A stretch of DNA of 27,962 bases, from the NCBI GenBank assembly GCA_934101605.1, contig CAKORS010000004.1, forward strand, positions 1 to 27,962, read 5' to 3'. A model generated the notes under the pieces. The model did no database searches. It saw only the letters and a program-made list of their open reading frames with translations, and had not been told where the DNA came from. Position 1 is the first letter of the stretch. Each line of letters begins with the position of its first letter. Shown piece after piece: positions 1 to 7,763 of the stretch. This DNA comes from an uncultured Bacilli bacterium (GTDB lineage Bacteria > Bacillota_I > Bacilli_A > RF39 > UBA660). Both the position numbers and the translations under genes were made by a program.

Positions 1-20
1 TTAGGTATATCTATACCTAA
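1..20. repeat. Perfect 9-bp inverted repeat upstream of rpoE
   Basis: TTAGGTATA, a 2-nt TC spacer and TATACCTAA form a perfect dyad ending 20 nt before the rpoE start codon. There is no T-run after it, so it does not look like an intrinsic terminator. It could be an operator, or an mRNA hairpin in the rpoE leader. It starts at base 1 of the window, so the element may extend further left. Confidence 0.5.
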
Positions 21-40
21 CGAAATGTAGGAGGAATAAC

Positions 41-475
41 ATGAAATTAAAAGATATGAAAAAAGAAGATTTAGAGGTTATGTCGTATAACGATATAGCA
101 CATATGTTAATAAAAGAAGAAGGTAAAAAATCAACAGCGGATCTATTTAAGGAAATAGTAGAACTACTTGAAATGCCAAAAAAAGCTTTTGAAAATAAGA
201 TAGGAGCTTTTTATACATCACTTACAAAAGATCAAAGATTTTTAACTTTAGAAGATGGTTCATGGGACTTAAAAGAAAATCATAAAGTAGCAGATTTAAT
301 TTCTCAAGATGATGATGAAGAAATAGAAGAACAAGAAGATTACGATGATGAACCAGTTGAAGATGAAGATGATACAAATATTAGTTATTTAGATGAACAA
401 GAAAGTGATGATACAACTGAAGAATATAAAAATCTAGTAATAGTAGATGAAGAGGACTTAGAACAAGAAGAATAA
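41..475 (+). CDS. rpoE: DNA-directed RNA polymerase delta subunit (RpoE)
   Basis: This 144-aa protein is the small accessory delta subunit of Gram-positive RNA polymerase, which speeds enzyme recycling and sharpens promoter selectivity. Residues 1-85 form a HARE-HTH domain (LEVMSYNDIAHMLI near the start, then FYTSLTKDQRF and a DGSWDLK end). The last ~55 residues are almost entirely Asp/Glu, the nucleic-acid-mimicking tail typical of the family. Length and two-part design match Bacillus delta. The start is fixed by TAGGAGGAATAAC just before the ATG. It is the first gene of the window and sits 29 nt before prfA. The neighbours and the acidic tail leave little doubt. Confidence 0.95.
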   Translation: MKLKDMKKEDLEVMSYNDIAHMLIKEEGKKSTADLFKEIVELLEMPKKAFENKIGAFYTSLTKDQRFLTLEDGSWDLKENHKVADLISQDDDEEIEEQEDYDDEPVEDEDDTNISYLDEQESDDTTEEYKNLVIVDEEDLEQEE

Positions 476-483
476 GTCTTTTT
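465..483 (+). terminator. Weak intrinsic terminator at the rpoE stop
   Basis: AAGAAGA (465-471) pairs with TCTTTTT (477-483) over 7 bp with one G-U, around a 5-nt loop that contains the TAA stop codon of rpoE. The 3' arm merges into a T-run. The stem is short and AT-rich, so it may only attenuate, leaving prfA partly co-transcribed. Confidence 0.45.
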
Positions 484-504
484 TCTGTAATAAGAGGTGA
501 TAAA

Positions 505-1563
505 ATGATAGATAGATTAGAAACAATACTACAAAGATATAGTGAATTAGAACAAGAATTAGTAAAACCAGAAACTTTAAATAATATAAGTTTACTAACA
601 AAATTATCCAAAGAACAAAGATCTTTAGAAGAAACAGTAAATGTGTATAAAGAATATAAAGAAGTTTTAGCAAACATTGAAGGTGATAAAGAATTGTTAC
701 ATGATAATGAATTAAAAGATATGGCTAAAGAAGAACTTCTTATATTGGAGCCAAAAAAGACAGAGTTAGAACAAAAACTAGAAATATTGTTACTTCCAAA
801 AGATGAAAACGATGGTAAAAATGTTATCATGGAAATTCGTGGAGCAGCAGGTGGAGATGAAGCAAATATTTTTGCTGGAGACTTATTTAGAATGTATTCT
901 AGATATTCTGAAAAACAAGGTTGGAAAATAGAAGTTTTAAATGCTGAAGATAGTTCATCTGGAGGTTTTTCACAAATAGAATTCATGATAAAAGGTGACA
1001 GTGTATATTCAAAATTAAAATATGAAAGTGGTGCACATAGAGTTCAAAGAATACCAGAAACAGAATCAAGTGGAAGAATTCATACATCAACATCAACAGT
1101 TATAGTTATGCCTGAAACAGAAGATGTTGATATAGAAGTAAAAGAAAGTGATATAAAAATAGATGTATATCGTTCAGGTGGAGCAGGAGGACAATCAGTT
1201 AATACCGCAGACAGTGCAGTTCGTATGACTCATATTCCAACTGGAATAGTAGTAACTTGTCAAAATGAAAGAAGTCAACTTCAAAACAAAGAAAAAGCAC
1301 TTCAAATATTAAAATCAAAAATATATGAAGAAGAAAAAAGAAAACAAGAAGAAGCTTTAGGATTAACAAGAAAAGATAAAATAGGGACAGGAGATAGATC
1401 AGAAAAAATAAGAACATATAATTACCCACAAAATAGAGTTACAGATCACAGAATAGGATTTACAATAAATAAACTAGATCGTGTAATGGAAGGGGAATTA
1501 GATGACATAATTGAAGCCCTAATAAATGAAGATCAAAAAAGAAAATTAGAAGGAAGAGAATAA
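505..1563 (+). CDS. prfA: Peptide chain release factor 1
   Basis: Release factor 1 reads UAA and UAG stop codons in the ribosomal A site and triggers hydrolysis of the finished peptide. The 352-aa length is normal. The catalytic GGQ lies at residues 228-230 (SGGAGGQSVN). The RF1-type codon-recognition tripeptide PxT appears as PET in RVQRIPETESSGR, which separates it from RF2. The C-terminal TYNYPQNRVTDHR block is also conserved. AGAGGTGAT precedes the ATG. It sits two genes before prmC, whose product methylates the GGQ glutamine, the usual pairing. Three genes here end in TAG, so RF1 is needed. Confidence 0.97.
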   Translation: MIDRLETILQRYSELEQELVKPETLNNISLLTKLSKEQRSLEETVNVYKEYKEVLANIEGDKELLHDNELKDMAKEELLILEPKKTELEQKLEILLLPKDENDGKNVIMEIRGAAGGDEANIFAGDLFRMYSRYSEKQGWKIEVLNAEDSSSGGFSQIEFMIKGDSVYSKLKYESGAHRVQRIPETESSGRIHTSTSTVIVMPETEDVDIEVKESDIKIDVYRSGGAGGQSVNTADSAVRMTHIPTGIVVTCQNERSQLQNKEKALQILKSKIYEEEKRKQEEALGLTRKDKIGTGDRSEKIRTYNYPQNRVTDHRIGFTINKLDRVMEGELDDIIEALINEDQKRKLEGRE

Positions 1564-1566
1564 CTC

Positions 1567-1860
1567 TTGAAAAAATCAGTTGCAGATATGACAAATCTAA
1601 TTTGTTTAGAATGTGGAAGCGCCTTTCCACTTTTCAGAAGAACAAATAGACAAAAAACTACAGGGCATATTAAAGATCTATGGTGTATCAAATGTGAAAA
1701 AATTACTAAACATTATGAAGTGAAAAATATAGATATCTTTCTTTTTCCAGATTATCAAGATGATGAGGTAAAGCAATATATAAAAGGTTTAATAACAAAT
1801 AATCAAGAGGTAGATTATGAAAAAAGAGATAGAGTATTTAAAAAAATACTTAAAAAATAA
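1567..1860 (+). CDS. Small zinc-ribbon protein of unknown function
   Basis: This is a 97-aa protein with two CxxC pairs (LICLECGS near residue 13 and LWCIKCEK near residue 38), 22 residues apart, which should form one zinc ribbon. The rest is charged and Lys-rich, and I do not recognise a named family. The assigned start is TTG at 1567, three bases after the prfA stop, because AGGAAG (1551-1556) lies 10 nt before it inside the prfA end. The ATG at 1588 has no ribosome binding site. Its last 44 nt overlap prmC in another frame, so translation of prfA, this gene and prmC is probably coupled. A role in translation or RNA binding is a guess from position. Confidence 0.75.
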   Translation: MKKSVADMTNLICLECGSAFPLFRRTNRQKTTGHIKDLWCIKCEKITKHYEVKNIDIFLFPDYQDDEVKQYIKGLITNNQEVDYEKRDRVFKKILKK

Positions 1861-2536
1861 AGATTTAGAAACAGCAATAAAAGAATTAGAAAATGGCATT
1901 CCAGTTCAATACATAATAGGAAATGTTAATTTTTATGGTTATTACTTTAAGGTTAATAAAAATACCTTAATACCAAGATTCGAAACAGAATTATTAGTAG
2001 ATAAAACAATAAAATATATAAATAAATATTTTAATAAAAAGGTAAATATTCTAGATATTGGAACAGGTACTGGCTGTATTGCAATAACTTTAAATAAAAA
2101 GTTAAATTCAAGTATAGATGCAGTTGATATCTCAAAAGAAGCCTTAAAAGTAGCTGAAGAAAACAATAAAATAAATAACACTAATGTTAACTTCATTTTA
2201 AGTGATATATACTCTAATATAGAAAAAAAATACGATGTTATCATAAGTAATCCGCCATATATAGATTATGAAGAAGAAGTAATGGATATAGTAAAAAATA
2301 ATGAACCACATATAGCTTTATATGCAAAAGACAAAGGTTTATATTTTTATGATCAAATTCTAAAGAAATGTCTAAACTATCTAAATGATCAATTCTTTAT
2401 AGCATTTGAAATAGGTTATAAACAAGGACAAGATATTATAAATATTGCAAATAAATATTTAAAAAATATAACAGTATCAATAGAAAAAGACTATACAGGA
2501 AAAGATAGATTTGCATTTATAACTAATATAAAATAA
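1817..2536 (+). CDS. prmC: Peptide chain release factor N5-glutamine methyltransferase
   Basis: PrmC (HemK) transfers a methyl group from S-adenosylmethionine to the glutamine of the release-factor GGQ motif. SAM-binding motif I is ILDIGTGTGCIAITL (about residues 74-88) and the catalytic NPPY is at residues 145-148 (ISNPPYIDYEEE). PVQYIIGNVNFYG, normally the end of the N-terminal substrate-recognition domain, begins at residue 29, whereas the family usually has ~70-80 residues before it. At 239 aa the protein is therefore short and its helical N-terminal domain is mostly gone. The start is supported by AGAGGTAG (1805-1812); no upstream start in this frame would restore the missing domain within the overlap. 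Confidence 0.93.
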   Translation: MKKEIEYLKKYLKNKDLETAIKELENGIPVQYIIGNVNFYGYYFKVNKNTLIPRFETELLVDKTIKYINKYFNKKVNILDIGTGTGCIAITLNKKLNSSIDAVDISKEALKVAEENNKINNTNVNFILSDIYSNIEKKYDVIISNPPYIDYEEEVMDIVKNNEPHIALYAKDKGLYFYDQILKKCLNYLNDQFFIAFEIGYKQGQDIINIANKYLKNITVSIEKDYTGKDRFAFITNIK

Positions 2537-2567
2537 TAAATTTTATAATAAGTGAATAAAAAATAAT

Positions 2568-2600
2568 AAAATCACCCATTAAATAATTGAGGGTGATTTT
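2568..2600 (+). promoter_or_regulatory. Hairpin sequestering the spoIIR ribosome binding site
   Basis: AAAATCACCC (2568-2577) and GGGTGATTTT (2591-2600) form a perfect 10-bp stem with a 13-nt loop. The 3' arm carries the Shine-Dalgarno core GGGTGAT of spoIIR, and the T-run ends 3 nt before the ATG. It can act as an intrinsic terminator for the prmC transcript, and in any read-through RNA it would hide the spoIIR ribosome binding site. Pairing is seen directly; the regulatory role is inferred. Confidence 0.75.
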
Positions 2601-2603
2601 TAA

Positions 2604-3134
2604 ATGAAAAAAACATTAATCATTATAGCAATTATAATAACAATAATAGTAATAGGAAAAACAGATAATAATTATTATATTATACCAAAAGATGCAATAA
2701 GATTAAGAATAGTAGCAAACTCTAACAGTGCATATGATCAATATATAAAAACAAAAGTAAAACAATCTTTAGAACAAGAACTTAGTAAAACTCAAGAAAA
2801 TATAACATCAATTGATGAATCAAGAACAATTATTAAAAACAATATGGATAACTATAAACAAAAGATAGAACAAACTTTAAAATTAAATAATTATAATAAA
2901 GAATTTACTATAAATTATGGCCAAAACTACTTTCCAGAAAAAATATATAAAGGAGTAAAATATGAAGAAGGAATGTATGAATCTTTATATATAACAATAG
3001 GAAATGGTGAGGGAAACAACTGGTGGTGTGTATTATTTCCACCTATATGTAATTTAGAATATGAAGAAACAAATAATAATAAAATAGAATATAAGTTTCT
3101 AGTAAAAGATGTAATAAATAAATATATAAAATAA
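2604..3134 (+). CDS. spoIIR: Stage II sporulation protein R
   Basis: SpoIIR is the forespore-made, secreted signal that activates the SpoIIGA protease and so pro-sigma-E processing in the mother cell. The 176-aa product has an N-terminal membrane or signal segment (about residues 4-18). It then carries the family hallmarks IRLRIVANSNSAYDQYIKTK after the leader and WWCVLFPPICNLE near residue 139. The Bacillus protein is ~220 aa, so this copy is compact, but both conserved ends are present. It sits downstream of prmC, as spoIIR does in Bacillus and many Clostridia. Its Shine-Dalgarno sequence lies inside the hairpin at 2568-2600. Confidence 0.93.
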   Translation: MKKTLIIIAIIITIIVIGKTDNNYYIIPKDAIRLRIVANSNSAYDQYIKTKVKQSLEQELSKTQENITSIDESRTIIKNNMDNYKQKIEQTLKLNNYNKEFTINYGQNYFPEKIYKGVKYEEGMYESLYITIGNGEGNNWWCVLFPPICNLEYEETNNNKIEYKFLVKDVINKYIK

Positions 3135-3141
3135 AAATTAC

Positions 3142-3170
3142 TAGATAAAACCTTATAACTATGGTATTAT
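3142..3170 (+). promoter_or_regulatory. Probable ackA promoter (extended -10)
   Basis: TAGATA (3142-3147) and TATTAT (3165-3170) are 17 nt apart, and TG sits one base before the -10 (TGGTATTAT). It lies in the 65-nt gap between spoIIR and ackA and reads towards ackA. Confidence 0.55.
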
Positions 3171-3199
3171 ATGTATATAAAAAAAGAAAGAGGTAATAT

Positions 3200-4393
3200 A
3201 TGAAAGTATTATGTGTAAATGCTGGTAGCTCATCATTAAAATTTCAATTATATGAAATGCCAGAAGAAAAAGTTTTAATAAATGGTTATATAGAAAAAAT
3301 AGGAGCACCAGATTGTTTCTGGACAATAAAAATAAATGGTGAAAAAATTAAAAGATCAGCACCATTAAAAGATCACACAGAAGCAGTAGAAGTTTTAATT
3401 AAAGAACTTTTAGATAATAAAATAGTTTCATCTTTAGATGAAATAAAAGGAGTAGGACATCGTGTTTTACATGGTGGAGAAAAATATTCTGATTCAGTTG
3501 TTATAACAGATCAAGTAGTGGAAGATATAAAAGAATTAACTAAATTAGGTCCACTTCATCATCCAGGAAATTTAGCAGGAATAGAAGCAATAAAAAAAGA
3601 ACTTCCAAATGTTATAAACGTAGCAGTATTTGATACAGCATTCCATCAAACAATGCCTGATTTTAACTATATGTATCCAGTTCCATATGAATGGTATGAA
3701 AAATATGGAGTTAGAAAATATGGATTCCATGGCACAAGTCACAAATATATAACAGAGACAATGAAAGAAAAACTAAATAAAGAAAATGTTAATTTAATTA
3801 TTTGTCATATAGGAAGTGGAGCATCAATTGCTTGTATAAAAGATGGAAAATGCTTTGATACAACAATGGGTATTACTCCTCTTGCAGGACTTATGATGGG
3901 AACAAGAAGTGGAGATATAGATCCTTCAATAATTGAATATGTATGTAAAGAATCAGGAAAAAGTGTAGGAGAAGTAACAACAGAATTAAATAAAAAAAGT
4001 GGTTTCTTAGGAATGACAGGATATGCAGATTGTCGTGATGTTGAACAAGAAATAAATAACGGAAGCGAAAAAGCGTCCCTTGCTTTAGATATGTATTGTA
4101 ATAGAATAGCAGAATTTATTGGAAAATACTATATAGAATTAGAAGGCAACGTAGATAGCATTGTATTTACAGCTGGAGTAGGAGAAAATGGTCCAATCGA
4201 AAGAAAAAAAGTATTAGATAAATTATCTTGCTTAGGTATAAAAATAGATGATGAAAAAAATAATAATATAGCAGTATTTAGAGAATATAGAGAAGGAATA
4301 ATTACAACAGAAGACTCAAAAGTAAGAGCAGAAGTTTTACCAACAAACGAAGAAATAATGATAGTAAAAGATGCATATAAATTTGTAAAATAA
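3200..4393 (+). CDS. ackA: Acetate kinase
   Basis: Acetate kinase interconverts acetyl phosphate plus ADP with acetate plus ATP, the energy-yielding last step of acetate fermentation. The 397-aa length is standard. Visible motifs of the ASKHA fold are NAGSSSLKF at the N-terminus, HRVLHGGEKYSDS, HHPGNLAGI, FDTAFHQTMP, GFHGTSHKYI, HIGSGASIACI, TPLAGLMMGTRSGDIDPS and FTAGVGENGP, all in the usual order. GAAAGAGGT precedes the ATG. It has its own candidate promoter and is followed nine bases later by the phosphoesterase gene, so the two are likely co-transcribed. No pta gene is next to it here. Confidence 0.97.
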   Translation: MKVLCVNAGSSSLKFQLYEMPEEKVLINGYIEKIGAPDCFWTIKINGEKIKRSAPLKDHTEAVEVLIKELLDNKIVSSLDEIKGVGHRVLHGGEKYSDSVVITDQVVEDIKELTKLGPLHHPGNLAGIEAIKKELPNVINVAVFDTAFHQTMPDFNYMYPVPYEWYEKYGVRKYGFHGTSHKYITETMKEKLNKENVNLIICHIGSGASIACIKDGKCFDTTMGITPLAGLMMGTRSGDIDPSIIEYVCKESGKSVGEVTTELNKKSGFLGMTGYADCRDVEQEINNGSEKASLALDMYCNRIAEFIGKYYIELEGNVDSIVFTAGVGENGPIERKKVLDKLSCLGIKIDDEKNNNIAVFREYREGIITTEDSKVRAEVLPTNEEIMIVKDAYKFVK

Positions 4394-4410
4394 TAGAATG
4401 GATGATAAAG

Positions 4411-5382
4411 ATGTATAAAAAGATATATAATACTATAAAAAAATATAATAATATTGTAATTGCAAGACATATAAATGGAGATCCAGATGCATTAGGAAGT
4501 CAAATAGCATTAAGAGATTCAATAAAATTAACATTTCCAGAAAAAAATGTTTTTGCAGTAGGAAATGTTATAGCAAAATTCCTACATATGGGGCATTTAG
4601 ATAGTATCATTGATTTAGAATCTTTAGATGATATATTACTTATTGTAGTAGATACACCAGATAAAAAAAGAGTAGATTTAATAGAGCAAATTCCATATAA
4701 ATATAGTATTAAAATTGATCATCATCCATACATAGAAACATTTTGTGATATAGAATTAATTAATGATAAAAAATCAAGTGCTTCAGAGATGATAACAGAT
4801 TTATTATATGAAACAAAACTAAAAATAAATAAAAAAATAGCCGAAAACTTATTTAAAGGTATCGTAGCAGATACTAATAGATTTTTATTTAATAATTCAA
4901 GTTCTGATACATTTAAAAACGTATCAAAACTAATTGGAGATTATGAGCTAGATATTACTACCTGTTATGCAGATCTTTATAGAAGATCATTTTCAGAAAT
5001 GGCACTTTTAGGATTTATAGCAAGCAACATGAAAATAACAGAAAATGGAGTAGGATATGTTAGAGTTAGTAACGAAACATTACAAAAGCTAAATATAGAT
5101 GGAGCATCAACCGGAGGAATAATAAACGAATTTAATAATGTTAATGAATTATTAATTTGGACAATTGCTATGGAAGATGTTAAATCAAATCTTGTTAAAG
5201 TATCAATTAGATCAAGAGGACCTTCAATAAATAAAACAGCAGAACAATTTAATGGAGGAGGACACTCCTTAGCATCTGGTGCTAGAATTCCATCATTTGA
5301 AGAATATGATGCTCTAATAAAAAAATTAGATAAAGTAGCAGAATCCTATATCAAGGAGTGTGACGAAAATGAAGATAAATAG
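4411..5382 (+). CDS. nrnA: DHH/DHHA1 phosphoesterase, NrnA-type (oligoribonuclease/pAp phosphatase)
   Basis: Proteins of this family degrade very short RNAs and often dephosphorylate 3'-phosphoadenosine 5'-phosphate. The 323-aa product has the DHH domain with RHINGDPDALGSQIA near residue 20, the metal-binding VVDTPD, and IDHHP at residues 102-106. The DHHA1 domain follows, with its RSRGPSINKTAEQF and FNGGGHSLASGARIP substrate-binding segment. I chose ATG 4411 because GGATGAT lies just before it; ATG 4402 would add three residues. The 3' end overlaps the next gene by 14 nt. NrnA is the best guess, and a c-di-AMP-degrading relative cannot be excluded from motifs alone. Confidence 0.9.
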   Translation: MYKKIYNTIKKYNNIVIARHINGDPDALGSQIALRDSIKLTFPEKNVFAVGNVIAKFLHMGHLDSIIDLESLDDILLIVVDTPDKKRVDLIEQIPYKYSIKIDHHPYIETFCDIELINDKKSSASEMITDLLYETKLKINKKIAENLFKGIVADTNRFLFNNSSSDTFKNVSKLIGDYELDITTCYADLYRRSFSEMALLGFIASNMKITENGVGYVRVSNETLQKLNIDGASTGGIINEFNNVNELLIWTIAMEDVKSNLVKVSIRSRGPSINKTAEQFNGGGHSLASGARIPSFEEYDALIKKLDKVAESYIKECDENEDK

Positions 5383-5953
5383 TGCAGAATTAATAGTAAG
5401 TGCAGTAAGAAGAAGTCAATATCCATTAGATGGATTAAGTGAATTTTTACTATTAGGAAGAAGTAATGTAGGTAAAAGTAGTTTTATAAATACAATTACT
5501 AATAATAAAAAATTAGCAAGAACATCACAAACACCAGGAAAAACAAGAAATCTTAATTTCTATTTATTAAATAATGAGTTTTATTTTGTAGATGTTCCAG
5601 GATATGGATATGCACAAGTTAGCAAACAAGAGCAAAAGAAGTTTGGTCTTATGATCGAGGAATATCTAGAAAAAAGACAAAACTTAAAAAGAGTCTATTT
5701 ACTTGTGGATTTAAGACATAAACCAAGTGAAGATGATATCATTATGTATAAATTTCTAAAATATTATCATGTTCCTACAACTATTGTAGCAACAAAAGCT
5801 GACAAACTACCAAATAGTAAAAAAGCCAAAGCAAAAAAACTAATATTAGATACTTTAGCTTTAGAAGTAGGAGATAATTTTTATACATTCTCATCTGAAA
5901 CAAAAGAAGGAAAAGAAAATATATTAAAAGAATTAGAAGGATTAATTTCATAA
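5369..5953 (+). CDS. yihA: Ribosome biogenesis GTP-binding protein YsxC/YihA (EngB)
   Basis: This is a circularly simple TrmE-Era-EngA-like GTPase needed for late assembly of the 50S subunit. The 194-aa length is typical. Motifs in order are LLGRSNVGKSSFINT (G1), TSQTPGKTRNLNFY (G2), VDVPGYGYAQV (G3), ATKADKL (G4) and FSSETKEG (G5). AAGGAG at 5353-5358 fits ATG 5369 with a 10-nt gap better than the GTG at 5360, so I use 5369. It overlaps the end of the phosphoesterase gene and is closed by a strong terminator at 5937-5970, ending the ackA group. Confidence 0.96.
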   Translation: MKINSAELIVSAVRRSQYPLDGLSEFLLLGRSNVGKSSFINTITNNKKLARTSQTPGKTRNLNFYLLNNEFYFVDVPGYGYAQVSKQEQKKFGLMIEEYLEKRQNLKRVYLLVDLRHKPSEDDIIMYKFLKYYHVPTTIVATKADKLPNSKKAKAKKLILDTLALEVGDNFYTFSSETKEGKENILKELEGLIS

Positions 5954-5970
5954 CAAATTATTCCTTTTTT
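5937..5970 (+). terminator. Intrinsic terminator at the end of yihA
   Basis: AAGGATTAATTT (5937-5948) pairs with AAATTATTCCTT (5955-5966) with one mismatch in 12, followed by Ts to 5970. The yihA TAA stop (5951-5953) lies in the loop. Confidence 0.75.
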
Positions 5971-5994
5971 CATACAATAAATTAGGTGTTGCTT

Positions 5995-6447
5995 GTGAAG
6001 ATAACTTTAAAAGATAACTTAATTTATATATTTATAAATAAAAAATTAATAAATGAATCATTAGAAAAAGAAGAAGAAATATATGGTTTTATAAAAGACA
6101 TAGTTTTAAAATTAAAGAAAAAAAGAATACAAGATATATCAGGACTATATAATGTTTATGTTTATCAAAATAGTAAATATGGACTTATATTAGAACTAAC
6201 TAAAGAAGATGAAATAGAATTCTTTCAAGATATTATAGATTTAAAAGTAAACTTTATAAAAAATAGTCCTATATATCTAGAATTAGAGGATATTTTCTTA
6301 ATTAAAAATATAAATAAAAAAATAATAAACAAAAAATACTATGTCAATATAAATGATTTAGATGAAAAACAATTCTTAAAACTAACAGAATTCTCAAAAA
6401 TAATATTTGGTAAAACAGCAACTAAAATAGATAATAAAAATATTTAA
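5995..6447 (+). CDS. Hypothetical protein upstream of dnaB
   Basis: I do not recognise this 150-aa protein. It is very rich in Lys, Ile, Asn and Glu, has no Cys, no convincing transmembrane segment and no signal peptide, so it is probably cytoplasmic. Its pattern of short strands alternating with charged helices suggests a small alpha/beta fold. The start is GTG 5995 because TAGGTG lies 6 nt before it; GTG 5986 in the same frame would be 3 codons longer but overlaps that site. It stands between a terminator and a separate dnaB promoter, so it may be its own unit. A TACAAT at 5973-5978 is a possible -10. Confidence 0.65.
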   Translation: MKITLKDNLIYIFINKKLINESLEKEEEIYGFIKDIVLKLKKKRIQDISGLYNVYVYQNSKYGLILELTKEDEIEFFQDIIDLKVNFIKNSPIYLELEDIFLIKNINKKIINKKYYVNINDLDEKQFLKLTEFSKIIFGKTATKIDNKNI

Positions 6448-6471
6448 AATTAAAAATATATATTGTATAAT
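6443..6471 (+). promoter_or_regulatory. Probable dnaB promoter
   Basis: TTTAAA (6443-6448) and TATAAT (6466-6471) are 17 nt apart, 24 nt before the dnaB start. The -35 overlaps the stop codon region of the preceding gene. The -10 is consensus and the -35 is weak. Confidence 0.5.
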
Positions 6472-6494
6472 TATAAGTAGAAAGGAATGATAAA

Positions 6495-7763
6495 ATGATC
6501 TTACCAGCAGATAATTATATAGTTATAAATAAAAGTATTATAACAGAAATAGATAAAAAAATATTAATAGATCTATATCAACCTATAATAGGGCATCAAG
6601 CTATTTCCTTATATTATACTCTTTTAAATGATTTAGAAAAAAATGAAATAATGACAAGAAATCTAACTCACCATCATTTACAAAGTATAATAGGAATGTC
6701 TCTTGAAGATATAACAAGTGCAAGAGAAAAGTTAGAAGCCGTAGGGTTACTAAAAACATATCTAAAAAAAGACCATATAAATAACTTATTATATGTATTA
6801 TATTCACCATTATCTGCACAAGATTTTTTAAATCATCCAATTTTAAATATAGTTTTATATAACAACATAGGAAAAACAGAATATGAAAGAATAGTAAACT
6901 TTTATAAAATACCAAGAATAAATATAAAAGATTATGAAAATATAACAACTACATTTGATAAAGTCTTTGCACCAGTCGCTGGATCATCCTATATTAAGAA
7001 TGAAGATATAATTCATACAAAAACAGGAAAAATTAATATAAAAGATGCAATAGACTTTGAACTTTTAACATCAGGTATAAATACAAACATAATAAATGAA
7101 AAAGCATTCACAAAAGAATTAAAAGAACTAATTAACAATTTATGTTTTATTTATAACTTAGATGTAGTTACAATGAGAGACTTATTAACAAATTGTGTTA
7201 AACAAAATGGATATATAGATAAAGATGAGTTAAGAAAACAAGCACGAAACTATTATAAATTTGAAAATAGTAATAATTTACCAACACTAATCTATAGAAA
7301 ACAGCCAGAATATTTAAAGAGTCCAATGGGAGATGCTTCAAATAAAGCTGAAATGATTTATATATTTGAAAATACAACTCCTTATAATTTTATCAAAAGT
7401 AAATATAAAGATGGAAAAGTTTTATCAAGAGATTTAAATCTAATAGAAAGTTTATTAATAGATTTAAGATTAACACCAGGAGTTGTTAACGTCTTATTAG
7501 ATTATGTTCTAAAAACAAATAATCAAAAACTTAATAAAGCTTACATAGAAACCATAGCAAGTAATTGGAAAAGATTAGGAATAGAAACAGTTCCTGATGC
7601 AATGCAAGCCTGTATAAAAGAACATAAAAAAGTTAAGAAGACTTATAATAAAGAAAAACAAAAAGAGATAATACCAGAATGGTTTAATAATGCAAAAACA
7701 ACAAAAGAAATCAAAAAAGATGAAGAAGAAGAATTAAAAGAAATATTAAGTAGGTATGAATAA
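6495..7763 (+). CDS. dnaB: Replication initiation and membrane attachment protein DnaB (DnaB/DnaD family)
   Basis: This is the Gram-positive DnaB, unrelated to the E. coli helicase of that name, which helps load the replicative helicase at oriC with DnaA, DnaD and DnaI. The N-terminal winged-helix part is recognised by LYQPIIGHQAISLYYTLLND and SIIGMSLEDITSAREKLEAVGLL. The C-terminal half has a DnaD-like helical domain around residues 290-370, with LIDLRLTPGVVNVLLDYVL and NWKRLGIETVPDAMQACIKE. At 422 aa it is near the usual ~470. AGAAAGGAATG precedes the ATG. In Bacillus it is followed by dnaI; here an RNHCP gene overlaps its stop codon by one base instead. Confidence 0.93.
   Translation: MILPADNYIVINKSIITEIDKKILIDLYQPIIGHQAISLYYTLLNDLEKNEIMTRNLTHHHLQSIIGMSLEDITSAREKLEAVGLLKTYLKKDHINNLLYVLYSPLSAQDFLNHPILNIVLYNNIGKTEYERIVNFYKIPRINIKDYENITTTFDKVFAPVAGSSYIKNEDIIHTKTGKINIKDAIDFELLTSGINTNIINEKAFTKELKELINNLCFIYNLDVVTMRDLLTNCVKQNGYIDKDELRKQARNYYKFENSNNLPTLIYRKQPEYLKSPMGDASNKAEMIYIFENTTPYNFIKSKYKDGKVLSRDLNLIESLLIDLRLTPGVVNVLLDYVLKTNNQKLNKAYIETIASNWKRLGIETVPDAMQACIKEHKKVKKTYNKEKQKEIIPEWFNNAKTTKEIKKDEEEELKEILSRYE

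Noticed and set aside
381..986. A 201-aa open frame on the minus strand
   Set aside because: It covers the ends of rpoE and prfA, both certain genes. Long antisense frames are common in AT-rich, Lys/Glu-rich coding sequence.
2528..2546. Terminator at the prmC stop (ATAAAAT / ATTTTAT)
   Set aside because: The stem is purely A-T with no following T-run. The better terminator candidate is the hairpin at 2568-2600.
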